NCBI GenBank assembly: GCA_007125255.1
Contig: SLDM01000099.1
Location: 1-8,700 of the forward strand
Direction of reading: 5' to 3'
Length of the DNA stretch: 8,700 nt
From: Phycisphaerales bacterium
GTDB taxonomy: Bacteria; Planctomycetota; Phycisphaerae; Phycisphaerales; SM1A02
This document shows positions 1 through 5,884 of the stretch, piece by piece. The notes beneath the pieces were generated by a model, which had not been told where the DNA came from, made no database searches, and worked only from the letters and a program-made list of their open reading frames with translations. A program made the position numbers and the translations under genes. Within the stretch, counting starts at the first letter, position 1. Each line of letters begins with the position of its first letter.

Positions 1-1692
1 AAGCTCACAGGTTGGCGGCTCGAAGCAGGTTCCGAAGGATTCAACGTTGACCTGAACCTCGCCTTCCTCTTCCGCGCCGTACACGGCAATGTAATACACG
101 CGGTCTAATTCGGAGCACCAGAAGGCGCTGGCCTGGTTGCTGTCGGGACAGAATCCGACGGCCGAATCGTCTTTCGTGCCCGCCACGCAGTTGGGCACAT
201 TGCAGGATCCGCAGAAGACGTGCATATGGGTGTTGCTCACCGAACTGCCACAGGAATTGGCGGTGAGGAATTGACCGTTCCCTACCACGCGGAACCAGCG
301 GACTCCTTGTTCTTCCGGTTCAAAGCAGGCATCCTGCTGCAGCGGAATGCCGAGCGAAGTGTCCGCCGAGACGGGGGGGCCATCGATTTCGACGGTCTTG
401 GGCGACCCGCAGGTCAGACCGTTCTCACATCCGGGCTCACCGCAGTTAACTTCCAGCGTGTAACTGCCGCCCGGACACGGGAGACCTGAAAACTCACCCG
501 GCAGGACGACGATCAGGTACGAGCCGGGCGACAGGCAGGCCGTGATGTAATTCGCTTCACCGACCTGAACCGGGGTGGCCTGGTCGACCAGAGATCCGCA
601 ATCATCATTGAACAGCCGCAACTCCATTCCCGGTTCGGTAAACTCAGCGGTCAGCCGAAGTCGGACGTTCGTTTCCTGCTCAACCGTCAGCCGGTACCAG
701 TCGGTATCGCGGGCCCCGTCGTCAGCCCAGGTATTGCCCGTGATCACATCTCCACAGCAGGCCGTTGCGAACGAGGGTGGCGAGGAGGAGCACCCTCCGG
801 TCAGGTCCTCGCCGCAGGGTTCGTTTTCATCGACTTCGCCCTGGGGGCATTCGGCGGGAAGCAGTGGGCAGGACCACGCCAGGCAGTCGGTCAGGTCACC
901 CTGATAGTCAGCTCCCAGGTCGATGCATTCGGCTTCGGTGGTTTCCTGGCACGTTCCCGGTCCCTGGCAGCACGCGCCGGTCACCTCCCCGGTCGGAGGG
1001 CAGGTTCCCCAACTGTCCAACAGCAGCAGAAGGTCAAAGACATCAACGCTGCCGGAACCATTGAGATCGGCCGGGCAGGGAGCGCGGCAGGGTCCCCACT
1101 GGTCCAGCAGCACGAGCAGATCGAAGACATCCACCGCCCCGGTCCGGTTGAGGTCGCCCGTGCAGTTCTCCGCGGTCAGCGGAAGATAAGTGAGGCTGAG
1201 AAGGGCATCTTCCGCCCAGGTCGCCGCGGTTGATGATCCGGCGGATGAACTCAGCGCAAGCTCAATGCGCACGGTTCCATTCGGAAGGGGAATATTCGGC
1301 TCCCCGAAGGCGCTGAACGGAGTTTCCGGCTTCCGGATCGAGATCGAAGTCTGCCCCTCGGCGGTGGCGGCGAGTGAATAGGTAAACGCAGGCTCTCCGT
1401 GCTGGTCTTCCATCACCACGACCGCTTCTTCAAGCCAGTCGGATTGATCCGCGGTCAGGATGCCGTCGATCGAGAACGCCTGCAGCAGGACGGGCCTGCC
1501 AAGCTCAATCTCAATCAGATCATTGTCCGGCGTGCCGATCGGACCGGCATGCTGCGCTTCGGTCAGGTCGATCGGGACGCTGTCCTGGCCGAGCGCCGAC
1601 TCCTGAAACGGCGCCGATGCGAGCCCGATCAGAACAATGACAAGTGCGATCGGGACCGAGAGGGCCCGAGGCGAAGACCGAAGCTGATTCAT
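1..1692 (-). CDS. Secreted cysteine-rich protein with paired dockerin-like repeats and PPC-like domains (gene 1, C-terminus outside window)
   Basis: The frame is open for 564 codons from ATG at 1692 to the left edge, with no stop, so the gene is cut by the window. Residues 1-27 look like a signal peptide: a basic N-terminus, a hydrophobic run from about 13 to 25, and an ASA cleavage site. Residues 40-172 form a beta-rich region that I do not recognise. Two dockerin-like loops follow (177-233), each DLNxxGxVDVFDLL. Next come a GACC cysteine repeat (239-275, DNA 868-978), a PPC-like beta-sandwich (about 293-417, with DTDWYRLTV and CLSPGSYLIVV), and a second PPC-like domain (about 423-556). From the dockerins onward the order matches the two genes to the right, but similarity is much lower. 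A purine tract at 1701-1711, 8 bases upstream, is a modest ribosome binding site. The gene lies beyond the gene 2 terminator, so it probably has its own promoter. The function is unknown; an extracytoplasmic, disulfide-rich binding or structural role is inferred. Confidence 0.88.
   Translation of the reverse strand, partial: MNQLRSSPRALSVPIALVIVLIGLASAPFQESALGQDSVPIDLTEAQHAGPIGTPDNDLIEIELGRPVLLQAFSIDGILTADQSDWLEEAVVVMEDQHGEPAFTYSLAATAEGQTSISIRKPETPFSAFGEPNIPLPNGTVRIELALSSSAGSSTAATWAEDALLSLTYLPLTAENCTGDLNRTGAVDVFDLLVLLDQWGPCRAPCPADLNGSGSVDVFDLLLLLDSWGTCPPTGEVTGACCQGPGTCQETTEAECIDLGADYQGDLTDCLAWSCPLLPAECPQGEVDENEPCGEDLTGGCSSSPPSFATACCGDVITGNTWADDGARDTDWYRLTVEQETNVRLRLTAEFTEPGMELRLFNDDCGSLVDQATPVQVGEANYITACLSPGSYLIVVLPGEFSGLPCPGGSYTLEVNCGEPGCENGLTCGSPKTVEIDGPPVSADTSLGIPLQQDACFEPEEQGVRWFRVVGNGQFLTANSCGSSVSNTHMHVFCGSCNVPNCVAGTKDDSAVGFCPDSNQASAFWCSELDRVYYIAVYGAEEEGEVQVNVESFGTCFEPPTCEL
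994..1164 (-). repeat. Tandem dockerin-like calcium-loop pair in gene 1
   Basis: Two adjacent copies of about 28 codons encode residues 177-205 and 206-233. Each has a 12-residue loop with Asp at positions 1, 9 and 12 and Gly at 6, then an LLxLLDxWGxC helix. Position 5, usually Asp or Asn in canonical dockerins, is Thr in the first copy and Ser in the second, so calcium affinity may be reduced. The flanking cysteines could link the ends of each repeat. Known type I dockerins bind cohesins in cellulosomes; the partner of the planctomycete form is not known to me. Confidence 0.8.
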
Positions 1693-1845
1693 GGAGTGAA
1701 CTCTTTCTCTTAACCGGCTCTGAGGATTCAACCAAGCATAGATCATCGCGTTGTCATACGCAGGCGGAAACCTTCTGATCCGTGCGATTTCCCTCCGCCC
1801 AGGGAACATTTTCGCCGGTCCGCGACCGGACCTCGTCCCAAAGTG
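1693..1845. other. Spacer between gene 1 and the gene 2 terminator
   Basis: No gene fits here. On the minus strand the spacer must hold the promoter and leader of gene 1, because a strong terminator lies just upstream. No convincing -35/-10 pair was found. A minus-strand ATCAGAAGG (1771-1779), 79-87 bases before the gene 1 start, resembles the TTCAGAATGG found upstream of genes 2 and 3, but it has one base missing and one changed. A small hairpin is annotated separately. Confidence 0.5.
1817..1832 (-). other. Short perfect hairpin after the gene 2 terminator
   Basis: GGTCCG and CGGACC form a perfect 6-bp stem with a 4-base loop. A shifted alternative, CCGGTC/GACCGG with a 3-base loop (1815-1829), uses overlapping bases. 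The hairpin lies about 14 bases beyond the T-run of the gene 2 terminator. It lacks a T-run of its own, so it is more likely an operator-like palindrome, a leader structure for gene 1, or chance in GC-rich DNA than a second terminator. Confidence 0.3.
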
Positions 1846-1872
1846 AAAACCCCCCGGCCGAGGCCGGGGGGT
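1846..1872 (-). terminator. Rho-independent terminator of gene 2
   Basis: Read on the minus strand, a stem of CCCCCCGGCC paired with GGCCGGGGGG (1850-1871, plus an A-T pair at 1849/1872) is followed directly by TTTT. The hairpin starts about 50 bases past the gene 2 stop. The T-run lies on the minus-strand side only, which sets the direction. Almost the same hairpin follows gene 3 at the same distance. Confidence 0.85.
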
Positions 1873-1891
1873 GTCGGGGATGATCGATGAA

Positions 1892-1928
1892 TGCTGATCG
1901 GGCCGGCCGAAACCGGTTGGAATCAGCA
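1892..1928 (-). promoter_or_regulatory. Structured 3' UTR element overlapping the gene 2 stop codon
   Basis: On the minus strand, TGCTGAT (last Cys codon, TGA stop and one base) pairs perfectly over 7 bp with ATCAGCA at the far end. Inside is a hairpin, CCGGT-TTCG-GCCGG (1903-1916), with a UUCG tetraloop closed by a U-G pair. The gene 3 copy has the same total length (37 bases) and keeps every pair despite substitutions. The element is 19 bases from the terminator stem in both genes. It may protect the mRNA 3' end, assist termination, or act on ribosomes reaching the stop; none of these is shown. Confidence 0.55.
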
Positions 1929-4900
1929 ATCACACTCGGGTGTGTTCTGGGCGCCGCAGTTGCCCGGGCCCAGCAGGCAGTCGTCATCGAAGCCGGTGGT
2001 CGCGCAGAAGTTATCCCACTCGACGTCACAGCAGAACGGGTCACCCGCACAGACCGCTTCGCAGCAATCGGCATCATTGCAGTACGGTGTGCCGTTTCCG
2101 ACGCAGCAGTTCCCCGCGCCGGTCGCACCGCACTCGAGGTCACCGCCGGGGTCGTCGCCGCAGTCAACTTCAGCGCAGGTCGTGCCGATGCCGAAGAACT
2201 CGCCGTTGAACGGATCAAAGCCGCAGGCGACGGGGGTCGTCTGTGCGCAGCTTTCACCGTTGTTGAAGCAGCAGGCACCGGTCTGCAGCTCGCCTTCACC
2301 GCCGCAGATCTCACAGACTTCCTGGGCATCTCCAGCGCAGATGGCGTCCCAGGCGGTATCACAGCAGAACGGATCCGCCGCGCAGATTGTGGCTTCGCAG
2401 ACCGGGTCGTCACAACCCTGGCCGCCCCATGCCTCGCAGCAGTTGCTCAGGCACTGGTCGAAGATCTGCAGACGATACTGGCCGGGTGCTGAGAATCCTG
2501 GTTCACCCTGCTGGTAGACGACCACGAAATACGTCTGACCGGGGGTAAGGTTGTTGGCGCAGATCTGTGAGTAGAACTCATTTGGACCGCACTCATCAAC
2601 GCCGCAGGCGCCTTCAACTTCCACCAGCGAACCGCACGAACCGCTGTAGATGTTCATACCGGTATCGACGTTGAACGACGATGCGGGCGTGTCACAGAGA
2701 CTCAGGAACGCGGTGCCGCTGGCCGGGGCCGTGAAGCTGTACCAGACCGTATTGTGAATCGCTTCGGGACCGAACAACGCACACGAAGGCGTACCCGCGG
2801 GCAGATTCGGATCGCCACCCTGGCCCTGGAAGGGCATGGCGAAGGTATTGTTGCCCAGCACACCGGTGGCGGAGTTGATCGCGCTGGTGATGTTGATCGC
2901 ATCTGCGCAGACATCGTTGGGGACCGAGCACGTCGGTGCGATCACGGGGAACTGGCAGGGGAACGGCGTCGTGGTGACTTCCAACTGAACGTTGCCGACC
3001 GGGTTGGCAACCTGTGCCCGCGCCGCAACGGCGACGTGGTAGACCTGACCCGGTTCGGTGCAGAGCAGCGTTGCCGCGAACTCGACCGGCGAACCGCACA
3101 GATCATTGAAGTCGCTGCCGTCAAGAGCTTCGAAGCAGGACGGAGATGCGCAATCGCCACAGTACAACCACATGCGGGTCGGGAAGGACGAGTTGCAGGT
3201 CTTCACTTCCACCACGCCGCCCGGGCCGACGAAGCTGAACCAGGTCACCGGATTGTCGTTCGGCGCGAACTGGCTGCCGCAGGTGTTCGGCACGTCGAGC
3301 GGTGAGAAGTTGGCGTTGTTGACCGACACGGGGCCGCCGTTGGCAACCACCGTGACCGGATTGCCGCAGCTCTCGCCCGGCTGAGCGCAGGTCACCTCGT
3401 CACAGAGGACATTCGGTCCGAGCAAGGCGCCGTTGTAGTCTCCGCCCGCCGCGGCGCAGGCCGCCGGGGAGAGATCCTGACAGCTCATTCCGTCATCGAG
3501 ACAGCAGGCCCCGACGATCTCGCAGCTGCTGCAGCGGAGCGACAGGACATACGCGTTATCGATGCCGCACGGCAGATCATCACCGAAGAGACCGTTGGTG
3601 GTCACGACGATCGCGTAGGTACCGGGGGAGACGCACAGTGACGTCGTCGCCGGAACACCCGCGGGGCTGGTTGTGAGCTGGCCGGTGGTGTTGTTGCAAC
3701 CTTCGTCAAGACGCAGGATACCGAAGGTCGAAGCGAACTCGGCGTGCAGAGAGACTTCAAGCTGCGTGTCCTGGGTGATCGTGATCTCGTACCAGTCGGT
3801 ATCACGGATCGCAACATTTTCATCATCGAAGCTGGTGAAGATCGTGCCGCAGACGGTATCGCCGCAGGAGATCGAGCTGAACTCATCCTGGTTCGGGCTG
3901 TTGCAGCCGCCGTCGTTGTTGACGCCGCACGGATCGCCGATGAAGCCCTGTTGGCCATCGCCGCCGTCACCGGCCGGGCAGGGACCCCAGGCATTGAGCA
4001 ACTGAAGGAGGTCAAAGACGTCGACCTGACCGTTGCCGTTCAGATCCTGGGGGCAGCCCGGGCAGGGGCCCCAGGCGTCGAGCAGCTGAAGGAGGTCAAA
4101 GACGTTGACCTGACCATCGCCCGTCAGGTCCTCGGGGCACGCCGGGCCGCCGTCGAGCGGGCAGACCACGGGTTGCGGGCAGAGATCGCAGGTCGTGCCG
4201 GCGCCGAGGAAGTCGCCGTTGATCGCATCGCATTCACTTTCGAGCAGACCTTCGGTGCACTCATCCGGACCACCGCCCGTGCAGCACGCACCGGTCAGAT
4301 CGGTGTCGAAAACACCCTGGCCGAAGGCGAGATTGTCAAAATCGCCGATCTCGCCGGCCTGGAAGTTGTCGTGCCCCAGTACAACGCGGCTCACCACGCT
4401 GTTGGCGGGAAACGGCAGGTTGCCGGTGTAGATCACGCTTCCATTGATCGTATAGATAATGCTGCTTCCGGAGACTTCGATTCCGGCGGTGAACCACTGG
4501 CCGACGGGCCACGCCACGCCGGTGTCAACGCCGACCGCGCCGGCACCGAGATCATCAACCACCACGACCGTACCGGTAAAGCTGAAAATCATCTGGGTGA
4601 CGACATTCAGTCCGGTGTCGGTTCCAACGCCGGGGATGATTCGGTAATCCGCCCCGCCGGTCTGGGAGATGAATACGTCGACCTGCGTCTGCGGTCCGCC
4701 CGGTGCGCATGCCGGCGTAAAGCCGAGCATCAGATTGCCCGGAGCGACGCCGGGGACGAGGGTTCCACGCAGGTGCTGAGCACCATCGAGCGGGTTTGCG
4801 CTGGAGACCTGCGGGGTGCCGTCCGGTGTGTTCGCGGCCCATCCCGCCTGTCCTGCGACGGGGCCGGTGTTGAATTCGGGTTGCTCGAACCCGGTTTGGT

Positions 4901-5159
4901 AGAGCGTGCAGCCGCCGGCGAGCGAACCGAGCGGGGTTGCACCATGCAACTCGAGAGAGCCGTCAAACCGTTGGCCGGCGGCCGAGGGGCGGTCGCCGAT
5001 GCCGGAGGCACGTTTGGCCGCAGCCTGGCCGCTGAGGGCGCTCTGGGATGCCGACTGAGCATCGGCAGTTCCATTGTTTTCTCCGTGCACGGTCACCGGC
5101 AGAAGGGCAAACGCAGCCACTCCGCACAGGGCCGTGAGGGAACCCATACAGTACTTCAT
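1923..5159 (-). CDS. Large secreted multidomain cysteine-rich protein with LamG-like, dockerin-like and PPC-like domains (gene 2)
   Basis: 1078 residues. ATG at 5159 is preceded by GGAGGAGA (5166-5173) at 6 bases. A signal peptide (1-26, probable cleavage after VHG) leads into an Ala/Ser/Gln-rich linker to about 83. Domains in order are: a beta-rich region resembling LamG/concanavalin-like folds (84-282); GACC repeat (290-327); dockerin-like pair (341-396); PPC-like domain (about 410-545, DTDWYEITI, CVSPGTYAIVV); GACC (550-591); second PPC-like domain (596-735); third PPC-like domain (744-903); DPFCCD-type repeat (906-952); GACC (961-1000); and a second DPFCCD repeat (1017-1053) with a tail ending NTPECDC. 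About 78 cysteines, many paired as CC, point to heavy disulfide bonding outside the cytoplasm. There is no membrane anchor or catalytic motif. It is a close paralog of gene 3 downstream of the N-terminal domain. The role is unknown; adhesion or surface display is inferred. The LamG-like call is tentative. Confidence 0.92.
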   Translation of the reverse strand: MKYCMGSLTALCGVAAFALLPVTVHGENNGTADAQSASQSALSGQAAAKRASGIGDRPSAAGQRFDGSLELHGATPLGSLAGGCTLYQTGFEQPEFNTGPVAGQAGWAANTPDGTPQVSSANPLDGAQHLRGTLVPGVAPGNLMLGFTPACAPGGPQTQVDVFISQTGGADYRIIPGVGTDTGLNVVTQMIFSFTGTVVVVDDLGAGAVGVDTGVAWPVGQWFTAGIEVSGSSIIYTINGSVIYTGNLPFPANSVVSRVVLGHDNFQAGEIGDFDNLAFGQGVFDTDLTGACCTGGGPDECTEGLLESECDAINGDFLGAGTTCDLCPQPVVCPLDGGPACPEDLTGDGQVNVFDLLQLLDAWGPCPGCPQDLNGNGQVDVFDLLQLLNAWGPCPAGDGGDGQQGFIGDPCGVNNDGGCNSPNQDEFSSISCGDTVCGTIFTSFDDENVAIRDTDWYEITITQDTQLEVSLHAEFASTFGILRLDEGCNNTTGQLTTSPAGVPATTSLCVSPGTYAIVVTTNGLFGDDLPCGIDNAYVLSLRCSSCEIVGACCLDDGMSCQDLSPAACAAAGGDYNGALLGPNVLCDEVTCAQPGESCGNPVTVVANGGPVSVNNANFSPLDVPNTCGSQFAPNDNPVTWFSFVGPGGVVEVKTCNSSFPTRMWLYCGDCASPSCFEALDGSDFNDLCGSPVEFAATLLCTEPGQVYHVAVAARAQVANPVGNVQLEVTTTPFPCQFPVIAPTCSVPNDVCADAINITSAINSATGVLGNNTFAMPFQGQGGDPNLPAGTPSCALFGPEAIHNTVWYSFTAPASGTAFLSLCDTPASSFNVDTGMNIYSGSCGSLVEVEGACGVDECGPNEFYSQICANNLTPGQTYFVVVYQQGEPGFSAPGQYRLQIFDQCLSNCCEAWGGQGCDDPVCEATICAADPFCCDTAWDAICAGDAQEVCEICGGEGELQTGACCFNNGESCAQTTPVACGFDPFNGEFFGIGTTCAEVDCGDDPGGDLECGATGAGNCCVGNGTPYCNDADCCEAVCAGDPFCCDVEWDNFCATTGFDDDCLLGPGNCGAQNTPECDC
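1926..2132 (-). repeat. Conserved C-terminal module of gene 2 (DPFCCD repeat plus CDC tail)
   Basis: Residues 1010-1078 align without gaps to residues 821-889 of gene 3. They share CCEAVCAGDPFCCDVEWD, then a GFDxDCxLGPGxCGAxNTPECDC tail. The N-terminal part of both copies varies (CGATGAGNCC against CGEAGTGDCC). Both copies run straight into the same 3' UTR and terminator, so the unit shared between genes extends past the stop codon. A role as a C-terminal sorting or attachment tag is possible but only inferred. Confidence 0.75.
2304..2444 (-). repeat. Internal DPFCCD-type cysteine repeat of gene 2
   Basis: Residues 906-952 carry CC, then GC-DD-C, then ATICAADPFCCDTAWDAICA and three more cysteines. 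This is the same module as the C-terminal repeat and the N-terminal repeat of gene 3. It lies within the segment of gene 2 that gene 3 lacks. Confidence 0.7.
3363..4139 (-). repeat. Gene 2 copy of the duplicated scaffold block
   Basis: Residues 341-599 (dockerin pair, PPC-like domain, GACC repeat) match residues 402-661 of gene 3 at 6566-7345. I count about 30 substitutions and a one-residue length difference, so about 88% protein identity. Several DNA stretches of 45-55 bases are identical, including third codon positions, for example around 3715-3767 against 6902-6954. This indicates recent duplication or gene conversion. Confidence 0.85.
3975..4139 (-). repeat. Tandem dockerin-like calcium-loop pair in gene 2
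   Basis: Residues 341-368 and 369-395 are two copies of CPxDLxGxGQVxVFDLLQLLxAWGPC. The first loop has Asp at positions 1, 5 and 12 and Asn at 9; the second has Asp at 1, 9 and 12 and Asn at 3 and 5, so both keep plausible calcium ligands. The repeat is visible in DNA as two copies of ctgaaggaggtcaaagacgt. The pair is internal, not C-terminal as in many dockerin proteins. Confidence 0.85.
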
Positions 5160-5165
5160 AGAGAA

Positions 5166-5173
5166 TCTCCTCC
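5166..5173 (-). promoter_or_regulatory. Ribosome binding site of gene 2
   Basis: GGAGGAGA on the minus strand ends 6 bases before the ATG at 5159. It follows a pyrimidine-rich leader (5174-5196). The same octamer and a similar leader precede gene 3, which supports the start chosen in both genes. Confidence 0.85.
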
Positions 5174-5227
5174 GAGAAGAGAATAAAGAAAGAGTGTGCG
5201 CCGGAAACGGAGCACGGAGTCGGCAGC

Positions 5228-5237
5228 CATTCTGAAT
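5228..5237 (-). promoter_or_regulatory. Shared TTCAGAATGG motif upstream of gene 2
   Basis: The minus-strand 10-mer TTCAGAATGG lies 69-78 bases before the gene 2 ATG. An identical 10-mer lies 97-106 bases before the gene 3 ATG. CAGAAT could be a weak -10 box, but no clear -35 sits at the right distance in either gene. It may instead be a regulator site or a remnant of the duplication. Confidence 0.35.
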
Positions 5238-5257
5238 CGACCGTCATGGAGTGAGCA

Positions 5258-5279
5258 GGGAGAGGGGGGCAGGGAGGGG
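5258..5279 (+). other. G-quadruplex-type motif upstream of gene 2
   Basis: Four G-runs of 3-6 bases are separated by AGA, CA and A, which fits the usual G3+N1-7 pattern. The G-rich strand is plus, the template strand for gene 2. The motif is about 100-120 bases upstream of the start codon and 20 bases beyond the shared TTCAGAATGG motif. An effect on transcription is only possible, not shown. Nothing similar is seen upstream of gene 3. Confidence 0.45.
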
Positions 5280-5797
5280 AATTGAGCGGCATCACGCCGA
5301 GGAGCGATTGACCCGCGCCGGGAAAACGCCATGACCGAATCACACAGATCGGACCAATGCCCCCGACTGCACGGGCATAGGCCTGGTGATTACCGGCGCA
5401 TCCAACGCACCGGCAAATCGTTCTGCGGCAACTAATCAGTATGGCATGATCGCCGGGACAGACTCACCACGGTGAGACGCTCGTGTCGATCGAAACCGAT
5501 CCCTCCACCGACAACCTCTGTACTTCATTGTCCAAATCAAGTGAACACAACGCTTACCATCAACCAATATGCGCCCGTGTGGGCACTTGGGCAAGGAGTT
5601 GTCACAAAAACTGTGGAGATTGCTCGTTTGCCCGGCGGCGGGAGCGGGCGAGGCGACCAGAAATCGCCCGGTAGAGAGTCTGGAGCCGGTTTGCCTTCCC
5701 TGGCCGCTTGCCCGAGTCGGTTATGGGAACTCATTTCACCCGGTTGCCCCCGGCTGACCGCGTGCGGGGCGGCCGGCGCCACGCGGAGGCCGGGCGC

Positions 5798-5828
5798 AAA
5801 GAAAACCCCCCGGCCGGAGCCGGGGGGT
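5798..5828 (-). terminator. Rho-independent terminator of gene 3
   Basis: On the minus strand, CCCCCCGGC pairs with GCCGGGGGG (5806-5827, loop of 4, plus an A-T pair at 5805/5828) and is followed by TTTTCTTT. It begins about 50 bases past the gene 3 stop. It closely resembles the gene 2 terminator, with small changes in the loop and upper stem. Confidence 0.87.
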
Positions 5829-5847
5829 GTCGTGGGTGATCAATGAA

Positions 5848-5884
5848 TGCCGATTGTTTCGGCCGAAGCCGATCTGGATCAGCA
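5848..5884 (-). promoter_or_regulatory. Structured 3' UTR element overlapping the gene 3 stop codon
   Basis: TGCTGAT (last Cys codon, TGA stop and one base) pairs with ATCGGCA across 37 bases, with one G-U pair. The inner hairpin TCGGC-TTCG-GCCGA (5859-5872) is a perfect 5-bp stem with a C(UUCG)G tetraloop, one of the most stable known. Against the gene 2 copy, one inner pair changes from C-G to U-A, another from U-G to C-G, and an outer pair from U-A to U-G. All remain paired. Confidence 0.6.

Larger units (their letters stand above)
5160..5804. other. Long intergenic region upstream of gene 2, no gene recognised
   Basis: About 640 bases lie between the gene 2 start and the gene 3 terminator. 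The nearest part (5160-5240) is the gene 2 leader, with a ribosome binding site, a pyrimidine tract and a motif shared with gene 3. A G-rich run follows at 5258-5279. An inverted repeat CTCACC-AC-GGTGAG sits at 5463-5476. The rest has a mixed base composition. Short open frames on both strands lack ribosome binding sites, signal peptides or recognisable domains. No tRNA or known riboswitch was seen. Since the upstream gene ends in a terminator, the gene 2 promoter should be here. Confidence 0.55.

Noticed and set aside
1520..1735. Minus-strand open frame starting upstream of gene 1 in another frame
   Set aside because: It begins at TTG, overlaps the start of gene 1 out of frame, and has no recognisable content. 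Gene 1 has a signal peptide and continuing domains.
3975..4139. Tandem DNA repeats considered as a CRISPR or other direct-repeat array
   Set aside because: There are only two units per gene, in frame, coding for dockerin-like loops, with no spacers.
3744..5186. Long plus-strand open frame of 480 codons opposite gene 2
   Set aside because: It lies fully antisense to a gene with a signal peptide, ribosome binding site, terminator and domain repeats. GC-rich codons in Asp/Gly/Ala/Val-rich proteins often leave the complementary frame open. The encoded protein shows no domain or signal.
5573..5584. GC-rich hairpin GCCC-GTGT-GGGC considered as part of a tRNA or small RNA
   Set aside because: No cloverleaf arms, no anticodon loop and no terminator follow it.
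5472..5846. Plus-strand open frames in the intergenic region
   Set aside because: They lack ribosome binding sites and recognisable domains. One runs through the gene 3 terminator.
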